Shown here: in pieces, positions 43,372 to 52,238 of the stretch
How the letters are laid out: each line of letters starts with the position of its first letter
Position numbering within the stretch: the stretch's first letter is position 1
Assembly (NCBI GenBank): GCA_944343275.1
Contig: CALVMH010000005.1
Span: 1-64,000 of the forward strand
DNA: 64,000 bases
Direction: 5' to 3'
Origin: an uncultured Clostridia bacterium
Lineage (GTDB): Bacteria; Bacillota; Clostridia; Christensenellales; Borkfalkiaceae
Notes under the pieces: generated by a model
What the model was told of the DNA's origin: nothing
Seen by the model: the letters and a program-made list of their open reading frames with translations, nothing else
The model's database searches: none
Program-made: the position numbers and the translations under genes

Positions 43372-44082
43372 TTAATCGTTGGAAATGAGTGTGCCCAGCT
43401 TTTCGCCGCACACGGCACGCACGATGGAATTATCTTCATCCAGCGCAAATGCCAGCACGGGAACGTGGTTCTCCATACACATCGTCGCCGCCGTTGCGTC
43501 CATCGCTTTGAGCCCTTTGTTGAGAATGTCGTTGAACGTAAGATGGTCGTACTTTCTGGCGTTCGGGTTTTTGGCGGGATCGCTGTCGTAAATGCCGTCC
43601 ACGTTCTTTGCCATGAGCAGCACGTCGGCGTCGATCTCGCAGGCGCGCTGCGCCGCCGCCGTGTCCGTCGAGCAATAGGGATTGCCCGTGCCGCACGCCA
43701 TGATGACGATGCGCCCCTTTTCAAAGTGATGCAGCGCCTTGCGCAAAATATACGGCTCGGCGACCGACGTCATGATGAGCGCCGTCTGCACCCGCGTGGG
43801 GATGCCGCGCTGTTCGATGGCGTCCATCATGGCGAGCGAGTTCATGACGGTCGCGAGCATGCCCATATGGTCGGCGGTGGTGCGGTCCATATTGGTGCCC
43901 TGCCTGCCCCGCCAGAAGTTGCCGCCGCCGATGACGAGCCCGATCTGCACGCCCATTTCGTGCACCTTGACGAGCTGATCGACGACCTTGGCAACGACGT
44001 TCTCGTTGAGGCCGAACCGCTGATCGCCCGCAAGCGCCTCTCCCGAAAGTTTCAAAAGGATACGATGGTATTTCGGCGTCAT
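43372..44082 (-). CDS. pyrH: UMP kinase
   Basis: Hexameric amino-acid-kinase-fold enzyme that makes UDP. About 236 residues: ILLKLSGEAL, GLVIGGGNFWRG, and the LLMAKNVDGIYDSDP segment. The ATG at 44082 follows GGAGGG; a longer frame enters the leader. It heads pyrH-frr-uppS-cdsA-dxr-rseP and has its own promoter. Confidence 0.96.
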   Translation of the reverse strand: MTPKYHRILLKLSGEALAGDQRFGLNENVVAKVVDQLVKVHEMGVQIGLVIGGGNFWRGRQGTNMDRTTADHMGMLATVMNSLAMMDAIEQRGIPTRVQTALIMTSVAEPYILRKALHHFEKGRIVIMACGTGNPYCSTDTAAAQRACEIDADVLLMAKNVDGIYDSDPAKNPNARKYDHLTFNDILNKGLKAMDATAATMCMENHVPVLAFALDEDNSIVRAVCGEKLGTLISND

Positions 44083-44138
44083 GTCTCCCTCCTTTGCGTA
44101 TTGCAAACAGCACAGCGCCATATTATGCCATTTTTAAC

Positions 44139-44167
44139 AGTATAGCACATCGCATAAAAAAAAGCAA
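44139..44167 (-). promoter_or_regulatory. Promoter of pyrH-frr-uppS-cdsA
   Basis: Minus-strand -35 TTGCTT (44167-44162), 17 bases, -10 TATACT (44144-44139). Confidence 0.75.
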
Positions 44168-44291
44168 GACGTAATCGGGAATTTGCCGTGAACGAATTTC
44201 GAAAATCTCTTTCCTTCGCAAAACCCGCACCCGCGGGAAGATTTTTATCCTGTAATGCAACGGGCACACGTCAAAAATTTCAACCAAAGGG

Positions 44292-44320
44292 TTGACCTAT
44301 CCGGTACAATGTTGTATACT
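44292..44320 (+). promoter_or_regulatory. Promoter of the GIY-YIG gene
   Basis: TTGACC (44292-44297), 17 bases, TATACT (44315-44320). Confidence 0.8.
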
Positions 44321-44345
44321 GTAAGGGAGAAAAGGAGGAACGCCC

Positions 44346-45116
44346 GTGCAGCCCGTCAACGAATTCCCGCCCGCAGCCGCCGCAGAACTCGGCTACTATG
44401 TATACCGCCTCATCGACCCTCACAACGGTCAGACCTTTTACGTCGGCAAAGGGTGCGGCAACCGCGTATTTCAGCACGTCCGCCTCGCCATCGGATATTA
44501 CGAAGGCGCGGAGAATGCCTCGGAGGACGATCCGAACAAATTCAAAGTCATCCACAGAATCTTGCAGGAAGGCATGGAAGTGATCCACGTCATCCAGCGC
44601 TGGGGGCTGACCGAGCGGGAGGCGCTCCATGTGGAGGCGGCGCTCATCGACTGCTATCAGGGGCTCACCAACCTGCAGCGCGGCTATCATTCCGATGAAC
44701 AGGGCGTCACCAATGCGCAGACCCTCATCCACCGCTTTTCCCGCAAGGTTTATGAGGAACCGACCGATTTCAGATATCTCATCATCAAAGCGCAGCAATG
44801 GCGCATCGACGAGCTTCTCGCGCAGCACGGCGCCAATGCGCGCTACGAAGCGACGCGTTGGTGCTGGCGCATCCGCCCGCGCCCCGTCGACGAATACCCC
44901 TATGCATTTTCGGTGACGGGCGGACTCGTGCGGGAAGTGTACGCCATCGAGCGCTGGCTCCCCGCCGACGAAGGGCGTTACGCCTTTGAGGGAAGGGTGG
45001 CTCCGCAGGAGATCCACAAACGCTTTGTAGATTTTCGCATCCCGGGGGAATACTGCAAGAAAGGTTTGGCTTCCCCCGTCCTGTTCTCCAAAAACACCGT
45101 GAGCAGGGAGAATTAA
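44346..45116 (+). CDS. GIY-YIG domain protein
   Basis: 256 residues from a GTG start with GGAGG 6 bases upstream. The N-terminus has the GIY-YIG nuclease core (GYYVYRLIDP, then TFYVGKG, the second motif as YVG, followed by a conserved Arg and a Glu in EREALHVEAALI), as in the COG3680/LEM3-like group. The C-terminal half (VTNAQTLIHRF onward) has no domain I recognise. It forms a two-gene unit with the next gene and is inserted on the opposite strand between tsf and pyrH. Could be a structure-specific nuclease or part of a mobile/defence function; no evidence decides. Confidence 0.8.
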   Translation: MQPVNEFPPAAAAELGYYVYRLIDPHNGQTFYVGKGCGNRVFQHVRLAIGYYEGAENASEDDPNKFKVIHRILQEGMEVIHVIQRWGLTEREALHVEAALIDCYQGLTNLQRGYHSDEQGVTNAQTLIHRFSRKVYEEPTDFRYLIIKAQQWRIDELLAQHGANARYEATRWCWRIRPRPVDEYPYAFSVTGGLVREVYAIERWLPADEGRYAFEGRVAPQEIHKRFVDFRIPGEYCKKGLASPVLFSKNTVSREN

Positions 45117-45117
45117 A

Positions 45118-45549
45118 ATGTCATATCACTCCAACTTCCGACAGGATAAATGCTGGTCATGCGAATTTTTCAGCGGGCAGCGAGAATACAACCACGGTCT
45201 GTTCGGCGACAGCGTCCGTACGTCCGATAAGGGAATATGCAAGTGCGACCGCAGCGACCAGCGCGATAAGCCGGTTTACGAACACGGATGGTGTTCCCGG
45301 TATCAGAAATGGGGTGTCTTGCAAAGCACGATCGCCCAAAAACAGGCGGAACAGGAAATTTTGGAAATGCAGCAGCGGGCACAAAGAACATCGCCGCCTG
45401 TGAAAGCCGAAACGGCAGCGGAACGGGCGGCGAGAATAAGGCTTGCCAAAAAGATCATGAAGGTCGCCGTCATTGCCTGCGCCGCCATGTTCGGGCTCGG
45501 ACTTCTCATCGGGCTCGGCGCCTATCTCGTTTCCGTCCTCATGATATGA
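45118..45549 (+). CDS. Cys-rich protein with C-terminal membrane anchor
   Basis: 143 residues, family not recognised. The first 60 residues contain six Cys and several His (CWSCEFF, CKCD, HGWCSRY), suggesting a zinc- or iron-binding module. A charged helical stretch (about 70-112) is followed by one transmembrane segment (about 113-140) at the very end, so the Cys module should be cytoplasmic and tail-anchored. It begins 1 base after the GIY-YIG stop behind GGGAG and is co-transcribed with it. Confidence 0.7.
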   Translation: MSYHSNFRQDKCWSCEFFSGQREYNHGLFGDSVRTSDKGICKCDRSDQRDKPVYEHGWCSRYQKWGVLQSTIAQKQAEQEILEMQQRAQRTSPPVKAETAAERAARIRLAKKIMKVAVIACAAMFGLGLLIGLGAYLVSVLMI

Positions 45550-45560
45550 CCCTCTCCGCA

Positions 45561-45600
45561 AAAAAAAACGCCGTGCTGTGTGCACGGCGTAATTTTTTTG
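45561..45600. terminator. Bidirectional terminator between the Cys-rich gene and tsf
   Basis: A8 run, 9-bp stem (45568-45576 / 45582-45590), 5-base loop, then a T-rich tract; serves both convergent units. Confidence 0.88.
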
Positions 45601-45604
45601 CTTT

Positions 45605-46501
45605 TTACTTTTTCATTGCCTCGACCTGCTTGGCAACTTCCTCGGAGAGGTCCTCGCTCTTCTTTTCAAGCCCCTCGCCGCGGACGAAGAAGCAGAACCG
45701 CTTCAAAGAAGCGCCGTCCGCCGTCTTCATGAGCTGCGCGATGGTGAGCTTGTCGTCCTTGACGAACTTCTGATCCATGAGGCAGTTCTCCTCATAGAAC
45801 TTTTTCAGCTTGCCCATGACGATCTTCTCGGCGATGGCGGCGGGCTTGCCCTCGTTGATGACTTCCTGCGTGAGAATGGTCTTCTCCTTGTCGAGCGTCT
45901 CCTGCGAAACTTCTGCCGCCGTCATATACTGCGGCTTTGCGAACGCAACGTGCAGCGCGACGTCGTGCGCGACCGCCTTTGCCTTCTCGCTCGCCTTGCC
46001 CGCGAAATCGAGCATGACGCCCATCGTGCCGCCCATGTGGATATACGTCTCGACGAACCCCTCCGTCTCATACACTTGGAAGCGGCGGACGGAGATCTTC
46101 TCGCCGATGACGGCGATCTGCTCCTGCACATAGGTTTCCACCGTCTTGCCGCCCATATCGCTTGCGAGCAGCGCCTCAACGGAGGAAGGTTTTGCGGCGG
46201 CGATCTGCTTTGCGACCGCCGTCACGAGTTCCTTGAACTTCTCGCCCTTGGCGACGAAGTCGGACTCGCAGTTGACTTCGACGAGAACGCCGACGTTCCC
46301 CTCGACGAGGGCATAGACGATGCCCTCCGCCGCGATCTTGGAGGCACGCTTTGCCGCCTTTGCGATGCCGCGTTCACGAAGAAGGTCTGCCGCCTTCTCC
46401 ATGTCGCCGTCCGCGTCCACGAGCGCACGCTTGCAGTCCATCATTCCCGCGCCCGTTGCCTCGCGCAGTTTCATAACGTCTTTTGCCGTAAATTCAGCCA
46501 T
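45605..46501 (-). CDS. tsf: Elongation factor Ts
   Basis: Nucleotide exchange factor for EF-Tu. 298 residues; the N-terminus has VMKLREATGAGMMDCKRAL and the core NCESDFVAK, typical of EF-Ts. It lies 15 bases after rpsB in the conserved order. Confidence 0.97.
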   Translation of the reverse strand: MAEFTAKDVMKLREATGAGMMDCKRALVDADGDMEKAADLLRERGIAKAAKRASKIAAEGIVYALVEGNVGVLVEVNCESDFVAKGEKFKELVTAVAKQIAAAKPSSVEALLASDMGGKTVETYVQEQIAVIGEKISVRRFQVYETEGFVETYIHMGGTMGVMLDFAGKASEKAKAVAHDVALHVAFAKPQYMTAAEVSQETLDKEKTILTQEVINEGKPAAIAEKIVMGKLKKFYEENCLMDQKFVKDDKLTIAQLMKTADGASLKRFCFFVRGEGLEKKSEDLSEEVAKQVEAMKK

Positions 46502-46516
46502 GGTTTTCTCCTTATT

Positions 46517-47293
<777 letters not shown>

Positions 47294-47405
47294 AATTCCT
47301 CCGTTTTACCTCCCCGCGCTGCGTTGTTCCGCACCTGTCCGCCGCGAATGGATTTTGCGGACACGGAGAGCGGCACATACGCGGGTGCGTATTTACAGCC
47401 TTATG

Positions 47406-47435
47406 ATTTTACCATAAACAGGCAGGAAAGCGCAA
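47406..47435 (-). promoter_or_regulatory. Probable promoter of rpsB-tsf
   Basis: Minus-strand -35 TTGCGC (47435-47430), 18 bases, -10 TAAAAT (47411-47406). The leader to the rpsB ATG is about 105 nt and may hold an autoregulatory site; none is recognised with confidence. Confidence 0.55.
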
Positions 47436-47527
47436 GCGATTTTGCAAGGCTTTTCGGGAAATTTGCGCTTTCGGGACGGGCTTTTTGCATGCTTTTGAAA
47501 TTTTTGCAAAGCAGTGGCGCGCAGACG

Positions 47528-47556
47528 TTGATTTTCCCCCGAAAGCGTGGTATAAT
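47528..47556 (+). promoter_or_regulatory. Promoter of tpiA-gpmI
   Basis: TTGATT (47528-47533), 17 bases, TATAAT (47551-47556). Confidence 0.82.
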
Positions 47557-47590
47557 AATCGGGAAATCAAACAACAAAGGAGCTTTTGTC

Positions 47591-48382
47591 ATGAAACAGA
47601 GGACCCCCATCATTGCAGGCAACTGGAAGATGAACAACACGGCGAAGGAGGGCGTCGCCCTCGTGAACGCCGTCAAGCCGCTCGTGGCGGATGCGAAATG
47701 CAAAGTCGTCGTGTGCGTTCCCGCCATCGACATCCCCGCCGTCGCCGAAGCGCTCAAAGGCAGCAACATCGCGCTCGGCGCGCAGAACGTGCACTTCGCC
47801 GAAAAGGGCGCCTACACGGGCGAAATTTCTGCGGCGATGCTCAAAGAGTACGGCGTGAAATATGTCATCATCGGGCACAGCGAGCGCAGGCAGTACTTCG
47901 GCGAGACGGACGAAACGGTCAACAAGCGCACGCTTGCGGCGCTCGGCGCGGGGCTTGTGCCCATCGTCTGCATCGGCGAGACGCTCGAAGAGCGCGAAGG
48001 CGGCAAAACGGAGAACGTGCTGGACCGCCAGATCGAAACGGGGCTCAAAGGCATCGACGATATTTCCAAGATCGTCATCGCTTACGAACCCGTCTGGGCG
48101 ATCGGAACCGGTAAGACGGCGACCTGCGAACAGGCAAACGAGACGATCGGCTACATCCGCAAGAAGTGCGCCGAGGTGTTCTGCCCCAAGTGCGCGGAGA
48201 AGGTGCGCATCCAATACGGCGGGTCGATGAACGCGGGCAACTGCAAGCAGCTCATGGCAATGCCCGAGATCGACGGCGGGCTCATCGGCGGCGCCTCCCT
48301 GAAAGCCGTCGACTTTGCGACCATCGTTTGCTACGACCAGGGCGGCATTCAGGGCATGAAACTCCCGAAGGAGCTGCTGTAA
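47591..48382 (+). CDS. tpiA: Triosephosphate isomerase
   Basis: Interconverts glyceraldehyde 3-phosphate and dihydroxyacetone phosphate. 263 residues: GNWKMNN, the catalytic His in IIGHSERR and Glu in YEPVWAIGTGKTA, and the phosphate loop IQYGGSMNAGN. A short C-terminal extension (about 10 residues) is present. AAGGAG precedes the ATG; the open frame continues far upstream but only as an antisense shadow of tsf/rpsB. gpmI follows with no gap. Confidence 0.97.
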   Translation: MKQRTPIIAGNWKMNNTAKEGVALVNAVKPLVADAKCKVVVCVPAIDIPAVAEALKGSNIALGAQNVHFAEKGAYTGEISAAMLKEYGVKYVIIGHSERRQYFGETDETVNKRTLAALGAGLVPIVCIGETLEEREGGKTENVLDRQIETGLKGIDDISKIVIAYEPVWAIGTGKTATCEQANETIGYIRKKCAEVFCPKCAEKVRIQYGGSMNAGNCKQLMAMPEIDGGLIGGASLKAVDFATIVCYDQGGIQGMKLPKELL

Positions 48383-49936
48383 ATGAAACAAACGTGTGCA
48401 ATCATCATCATGGACGGTTACGGGCTTGCGCCTGCGGGAAGCGGCAACGCCATCTCCCTTGACGGCAGCAAGAACGTCAACGCCTACCGCGCGGAGTACC
48501 CCTCCGCCACGCTGGGCGCCAGCGGCAGAGCCGTGGGGCTTCCCGACGGGCAGATGGGAAATTCCGAAGTCGGGCACCTCAACATGGGCGCGGGACGCAT
48601 CGTCTATCAGGACCTCACCAAGATCACCAAGGCGATCGAGGACGGCGAATTTTTTGAAAACCCCGCCCTTGTGAAGGCGATGGACAACGCCAAGCGCAAC
48701 CACAAAAAACTGCACCTGTGGGGGCTTTTGTCGGACGGCGGCGTGCACAGCCACATCACCCATCTCTACGCCCTGTTGGAGATGGCGAAGCGCTGCGGCG
48801 TTCCCGAAACGTATGTCCACGCCTTTCTGGACGGGCGCGACACGCCCCCCGCGTCGGCGGCGGAATATGTTGCACAACTGCTTGCCGAGATGAAAAAGCT
48901 GGGCTACGGCAAGCTCGCCTCCCTTTCGGGAAGATACTACGCGATGGACCGCGACAACAATTGGGACCGCATCGAGAAGGCATACGACATGCTCACCCTC
49001 GGAACGGGCGTTCAAGCGGAAGACCCCGTTGCCGCGCTGCATGCCTCCTATGAGGCGGGCGTAACGGATGAGTTCGTTCTGCCCACCAACATCGTGGAAA
49101 ACGGCAAGCCCGTGGCGCTCGTGGAGGAAGGCGACTCCGTCATCTTCTTCAACTTCCGCCCCGACCGCGCAAGGGAGCTGACGCGCGCCTTTTCGCAGGA
49201 CCCCTTCGTCGTACCCAAGGGCACCGCGTTCGAGCGCAAGACGGGATTTTTGCACCCCGTGTACGTCTGCTTTACGGTGTACGACGCGGAATACAAGAAC
49301 GTGGACATTGCCTTCCCCAAACAGACGATGAAGAACACGCTGGGCGAATACCTCGCCTCGCTCGGGAAAAAGCAGCTGCGCATCGCCGAAACGGAGAAAT
49401 ACGCGCACGTCACCTTCTTCTTCAACGGCGGCGTGGAAGCGCCGAACGCGGGCGAAGTGCGCGTCCTCATCAATTCCCCCAAGGTGGCGACCTATGACTT
49501 ACAGCCCGAAATGAGTGCGCCGGAAGTGACAGAGCGCGCCATTCGGGAGCTCAAAACGGGCGAATACGACGCCATGATCTTAAACTTCGCCAACTGCGAC
49601 ATGGTCGGGCACACGGGCGTCATCCCCGCCGCCGTCAAAGCGGTGCACACCGTAGACGAATGCGTGAAGAAGGTGGTCGATGAGATCCTCGCGCTGGGCG
49701 GCAGCGTGCTGCTCACCGCCGACCACGGCAATGCGGACAAGATGCTCGCCGACGACGGCGAACCCTTTACGGCACACACCACCAACCCCGTGCCCGTCGT
49801 GCTCATTTCCGAAAAATACAAGAACGTCACCCTGCGCAAGGACGGCATCCTCGCCGACCTCGCCCCCACCCTGCTCGAAGTGATGGGACTTCCCGTCCCC
49901 GCCGAAATGACGGGCAGGAGCCTCATCGAAAAGTAA
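48383..49936 (+). CDS. gpmI: 2,3-bisphosphoglycerate-independent phosphoglycerate mutase
   Basis: Manganese-dependent iPGM, 517 residues: IIMDGYGLAP at the N-terminus, the phosphorylated Ser in MGNSEVGHLN, FLDGRDTPP, and the C-terminal metal site LTADHGNADKM. It begins on the base after the tpiA stop; the two glycolytic enzymes are made from one mRNA. Confidence 0.97.
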   Translation: MKQTCAIIIMDGYGLAPAGSGNAISLDGSKNVNAYRAEYPSATLGASGRAVGLPDGQMGNSEVGHLNMGAGRIVYQDLTKITKAIEDGEFFENPALVKAMDNAKRNHKKLHLWGLLSDGGVHSHITHLYALLEMAKRCGVPETYVHAFLDGRDTPPASAAEYVAQLLAEMKKLGYGKLASLSGRYYAMDRDNNWDRIEKAYDMLTLGTGVQAEDPVAALHASYEAGVTDEFVLPTNIVENGKPVALVEEGDSVIFFNFRPDRARELTRAFSQDPFVVPKGTAFERKTGFLHPVYVCFTVYDAEYKNVDIAFPKQTMKNTLGEYLASLGKKQLRIAETEKYAHVTFFFNGGVEAPNAGEVRVLINSPKVATYDLQPEMSAPEVTERAIRELKTGEYDAMILNFANCDMVGHTGVIPAAVKAVHTVDECVKKVVDEILALGGSVLLTADHGNADKMLADDGEPFTAHTTNPVPVVLISEKYKNVTLRKDGILADLAPTLLEVMGLPVPAEMTGRSLIEK

Positions 49937-49952
49937 CCATCGTATCCGAAAA

Positions 49953-49990
49953 CAGCGCCCCTGCCGGACGGCAGGGGCGCTGCGTTTTTT
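49953..49990 (+). terminator. Terminator after gpmI (convergent with glnN)
   Basis: 13-bp GC stem (49953-49965 / 49970-49982), 4-base loop, then G and T6 on the plus strand. Confidence 0.88.
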
Positions 49991-49999
49991 CGGAGCATC

Positions 50000-52078
50000 T
50001 CAGCGGATGCTGTACATGATGTCGCTGTATGTGGGATAGGGCCAATAGTCGGAAGACGTCAGTTTTTCCATGCCGTCGGCAAGGCTGCGCACCGCTTCCA
50101 TATCGGGAACGATGACGTGCGCCATCTTCTGCGAAGCGGGACCCTCGCCCGCGGGCATCTCCGCAAGGTCCTTTTCCAGCTTCTTCATGGCGGCGAAGAA
50201 CGCCTCGTTCATGGTGGAAAGCTGTTCTGCGAGCGCAACGTCCTCCCCGCATGCCATCTTCTCGGAGACGGCGCGCTTGGCGGCAACGGCGGAGCACAGT
50301 TCCGTGATATAGCCGTTGACGGCGGGATAGATGTCCTGCCTGCCCATTTCCAGCATGGTGCGCGCTTCGATGTTGATGGTCTTGATGTAATTTTCCAGCG
50401 AGATGTTCGCGCGGGCAATGACTTCCTTTTCGGTATACACGCCCTGACGGACGAACACGTCGATGTTCTCCCGCTTGAAGTATTCGGGAACGGCGTCGGC
50501 GGTCGTCTTGTTGTTGAGCAGTCCCCTGCGCTCCGCCTCCGGCTCCCAATCGGGACCATAGCCGTTATAGTTGAAGATGATGCGGTAGTGCTCTTTGAGG
50601 AGCCGCTTGGTGTAGCGCTTGCATGCCGTTTCGAAATCCTCCGCCCCGGAGAGCGCATCCACCGCCTCGGAGAACGTCTGCGCGACGATGGTATTGAGCA
50701 CGATGTTGGGATCGGCAACGGACGCCTGCGAACCGAGCATGCGGAACTCGAACTTGTTGCCCGTGAAGGCGAAGGGCGACGTGCGGTTCCTGTCCGTGGT
50801 GTCGATGGGGAAGATGGGCGATTCGGGCACGCCGATGGAACCGGGGATCGCCTTTTTGGGAACGTACTCCCTGCCCAGAACGATGCTGTCCACGAGCGCG
50901 CCGAGCTGATCGCCCAGATAGACGGAGATAATGGCGGGCGGTGCTTCGTTGGCGCCGAGACGGTGATCGTTCCCCGCCGTGGCGACGCAGGCGCGCAGGA
51001 TGCCCTGATAGGTATCCACCGCCTCGATGATGCAGGCGAGCACGAGCATGAAGAGCGTGTTCTTTTCGGGGTTTTCGCCCGGATCGAGCAGGTTGAGCCC
51101 CGTGTCGGTGGAGAGCGACCAATTGTTGTGTTTGCCCGACCCGTTCACGCCCTCAAAGGGCTTTTCGTGCAGAAGGCACGCCATGTGATGCTTCTGCGCC
51201 ACCTTCTTCATGAGCTCCATCGTGAGCTGATTGTCGTCCACGGCGACGTTGGTCGTGGTGAAGACGGGCGCGAGCTCGTGCTGCGCGGGGGCGACTTCGT
51301 TGTGCTTTGTTTTAGCGAAGATGCCGTAAGACCAGAGCGTCTCGTCGAGGTCGCGCATGAACGCGGAAATGCGGGGCTTCAAGACCCCGAAGTAATGGTC
51401 TTCCAGCTCCTGTCCGCGCGCGGGCGCCGCACCGAACAGGGTGCGCCCCGTCAGGATGAGGTCCTTGCGCGCATTGTACACATCCTCGTCGATCAGGAAA
51501 TATTCCTGTTCGGGACCCACCGTGGTGGAGACCTTGCGGCAGGAGATGCCGAACAGCTTCAGAAGGCGTTTGGTCTGCGCATCGATGGCGGTCATCGACT
51601 TCAAAAGCGGCGCCTTTTTATCGAGCGTCTCCCCCGTATAGGAGACGAACACCGTGGGGATGTAGAGCGTCCCCTCTTTGACGAAGGCGGGCGACGTGGG
51701 GTCCCACGCCGTATAGCCGCGCGCGGCACTCGTCATGCGGGAGCCGCCCGAAGGGAAGCTGGAGGCGTCCGGTTCGCCCACGATGAGGTTTTTCCCCGTC
51801 AGCTGCATGATGACTTTATCGCCCGACGGCTCGATAAAGGAGTCGTGCTTGGAGGCGGTCAGATTGGTGAGCGGCTGGAACCAATGCGTGTAGTGCGTTG
51901 CCCCCTTGGACACCGCCCAATCCTTCATGGCGTTGGCGACCGCCCCCGCGATGGAGGAATCCAGCGGCTTGCCCTCGTCGATGGTCTTGCGCAGCGACTG
52001 ATAGACCTCCCTCGGCAGGGAATTTTTCATGACCTCGTCCGTAAAGACGTTCGTGCCGAACAGTTCCGTGACCTTCAT
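50000..52078 (-). CDS. glnN: Glutamine synthetase type III (GlnN)
   Basis: ATP-dependent synthesis of glutamine from glutamate and ammonia. At 692 residues it is of the long GSIII class: an N-terminal segment with FGTNVFTDEVMK, the FPSGGSRMT motif, GPEQEYFLID, the ammonia/metal region HQHELAP-like (here APAQHELAPVF), GSGKHNNWSLSTDTG and NRTSPFAFTGNKFEFR. Own promoter and leader of about 20 nt with GGAGAG. Type III enzymes are typical of anaerobic Bacillota and Bacteroidota. Confidence 0.96.
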   Translation of the reverse strand: MKVTELFGTNVFTDEVMKNSLPREVYQSLRKTIDEGKPLDSSIAGAVANAMKDWAVSKGATHYTHWFQPLTNLTASKHDSFIEPSGDKVIMQLTGKNLIVGEPDASSFPSGGSRMTSAARGYTAWDPTSPAFVKEGTLYIPTVFVSYTGETLDKKAPLLKSMTAIDAQTKRLLKLFGISCRKVSTTVGPEQEYFLIDEDVYNARKDLILTGRTLFGAAPARGQELEDHYFGVLKPRISAFMRDLDETLWSYGIFAKTKHNEVAPAQHELAPVFTTTNVAVDDNQLTMELMKKVAQKHHMACLLHEKPFEGVNGSGKHNNWSLSTDTGLNLLDPGENPEKNTLFMLVLACIIEAVDTYQGILRACVATAGNDHRLGANEAPPAIISVYLGDQLGALVDSIVLGREYVPKKAIPGSIGVPESPIFPIDTTDRNRTSPFAFTGNKFEFRMLGSQASVADPNIVLNTIVAQTFSEAVDALSGAEDFETACKRYTKRLLKEHYRIIFNYNGYGPDWEPEAERRGLLNNKTTADAVPEYFKRENIDVFVRQGVYTEKEVIARANISLENYIKTINIEARTMLEMGRQDIYPAVNGYITELCSAVAAKRAVSEKMACGEDVALAEQLSTMNEAFFAAMKKLEKDLAEMPAGEGPASQKMAHVIVPDMEAVRSLADGMEKLTSSDYWPYPTYSDIMYSIR

Positions 52079-52107
52079 ACGTTCTCTCCTTGCTTTCGTT
52101 CTCCTAC

Positions 52108-52136
52108 ATTATAAGAGTTTCGGCGGCGCAAGTCAA
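52108..52136 (-). promoter_or_regulatory. Promoter of glnN
   Basis: Minus-strand -35 TTGACT (52136-52131), 17 bases, -10 TATAAT (52113-52108). Confidence 0.82.
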
Positions 52137-52195
52137 ATGTTTTGCGCGCGTCCTGCTTACGGCTTTTGAATCGCATGTATAACTTTTGCTTAACC

Positions 52196-52233
52196 GCGCG
52201 CCGCGCGGCAGGGAACCCTGCCGCGCGGCGCGC
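52196..52233 (-). terminator. Perfect 18-bp hairpin after aspS
   Basis: Arms 52196-52213 and 52216-52233 separated by 2 bases, almost pure G and C. No U tract on the aspS side (GGTTAAGC), so its role as a terminator is likely but not certain. Confidence 0.6.
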
Positions 52234-52238
52234 ATCGA

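Noticed and set aside
50117..52114. A 665-codon plus-strand frame opposite glnN
   Set aside because: Antisense shadow of glutamine synthetase; no ribosome-binding site and no recognisable domain.
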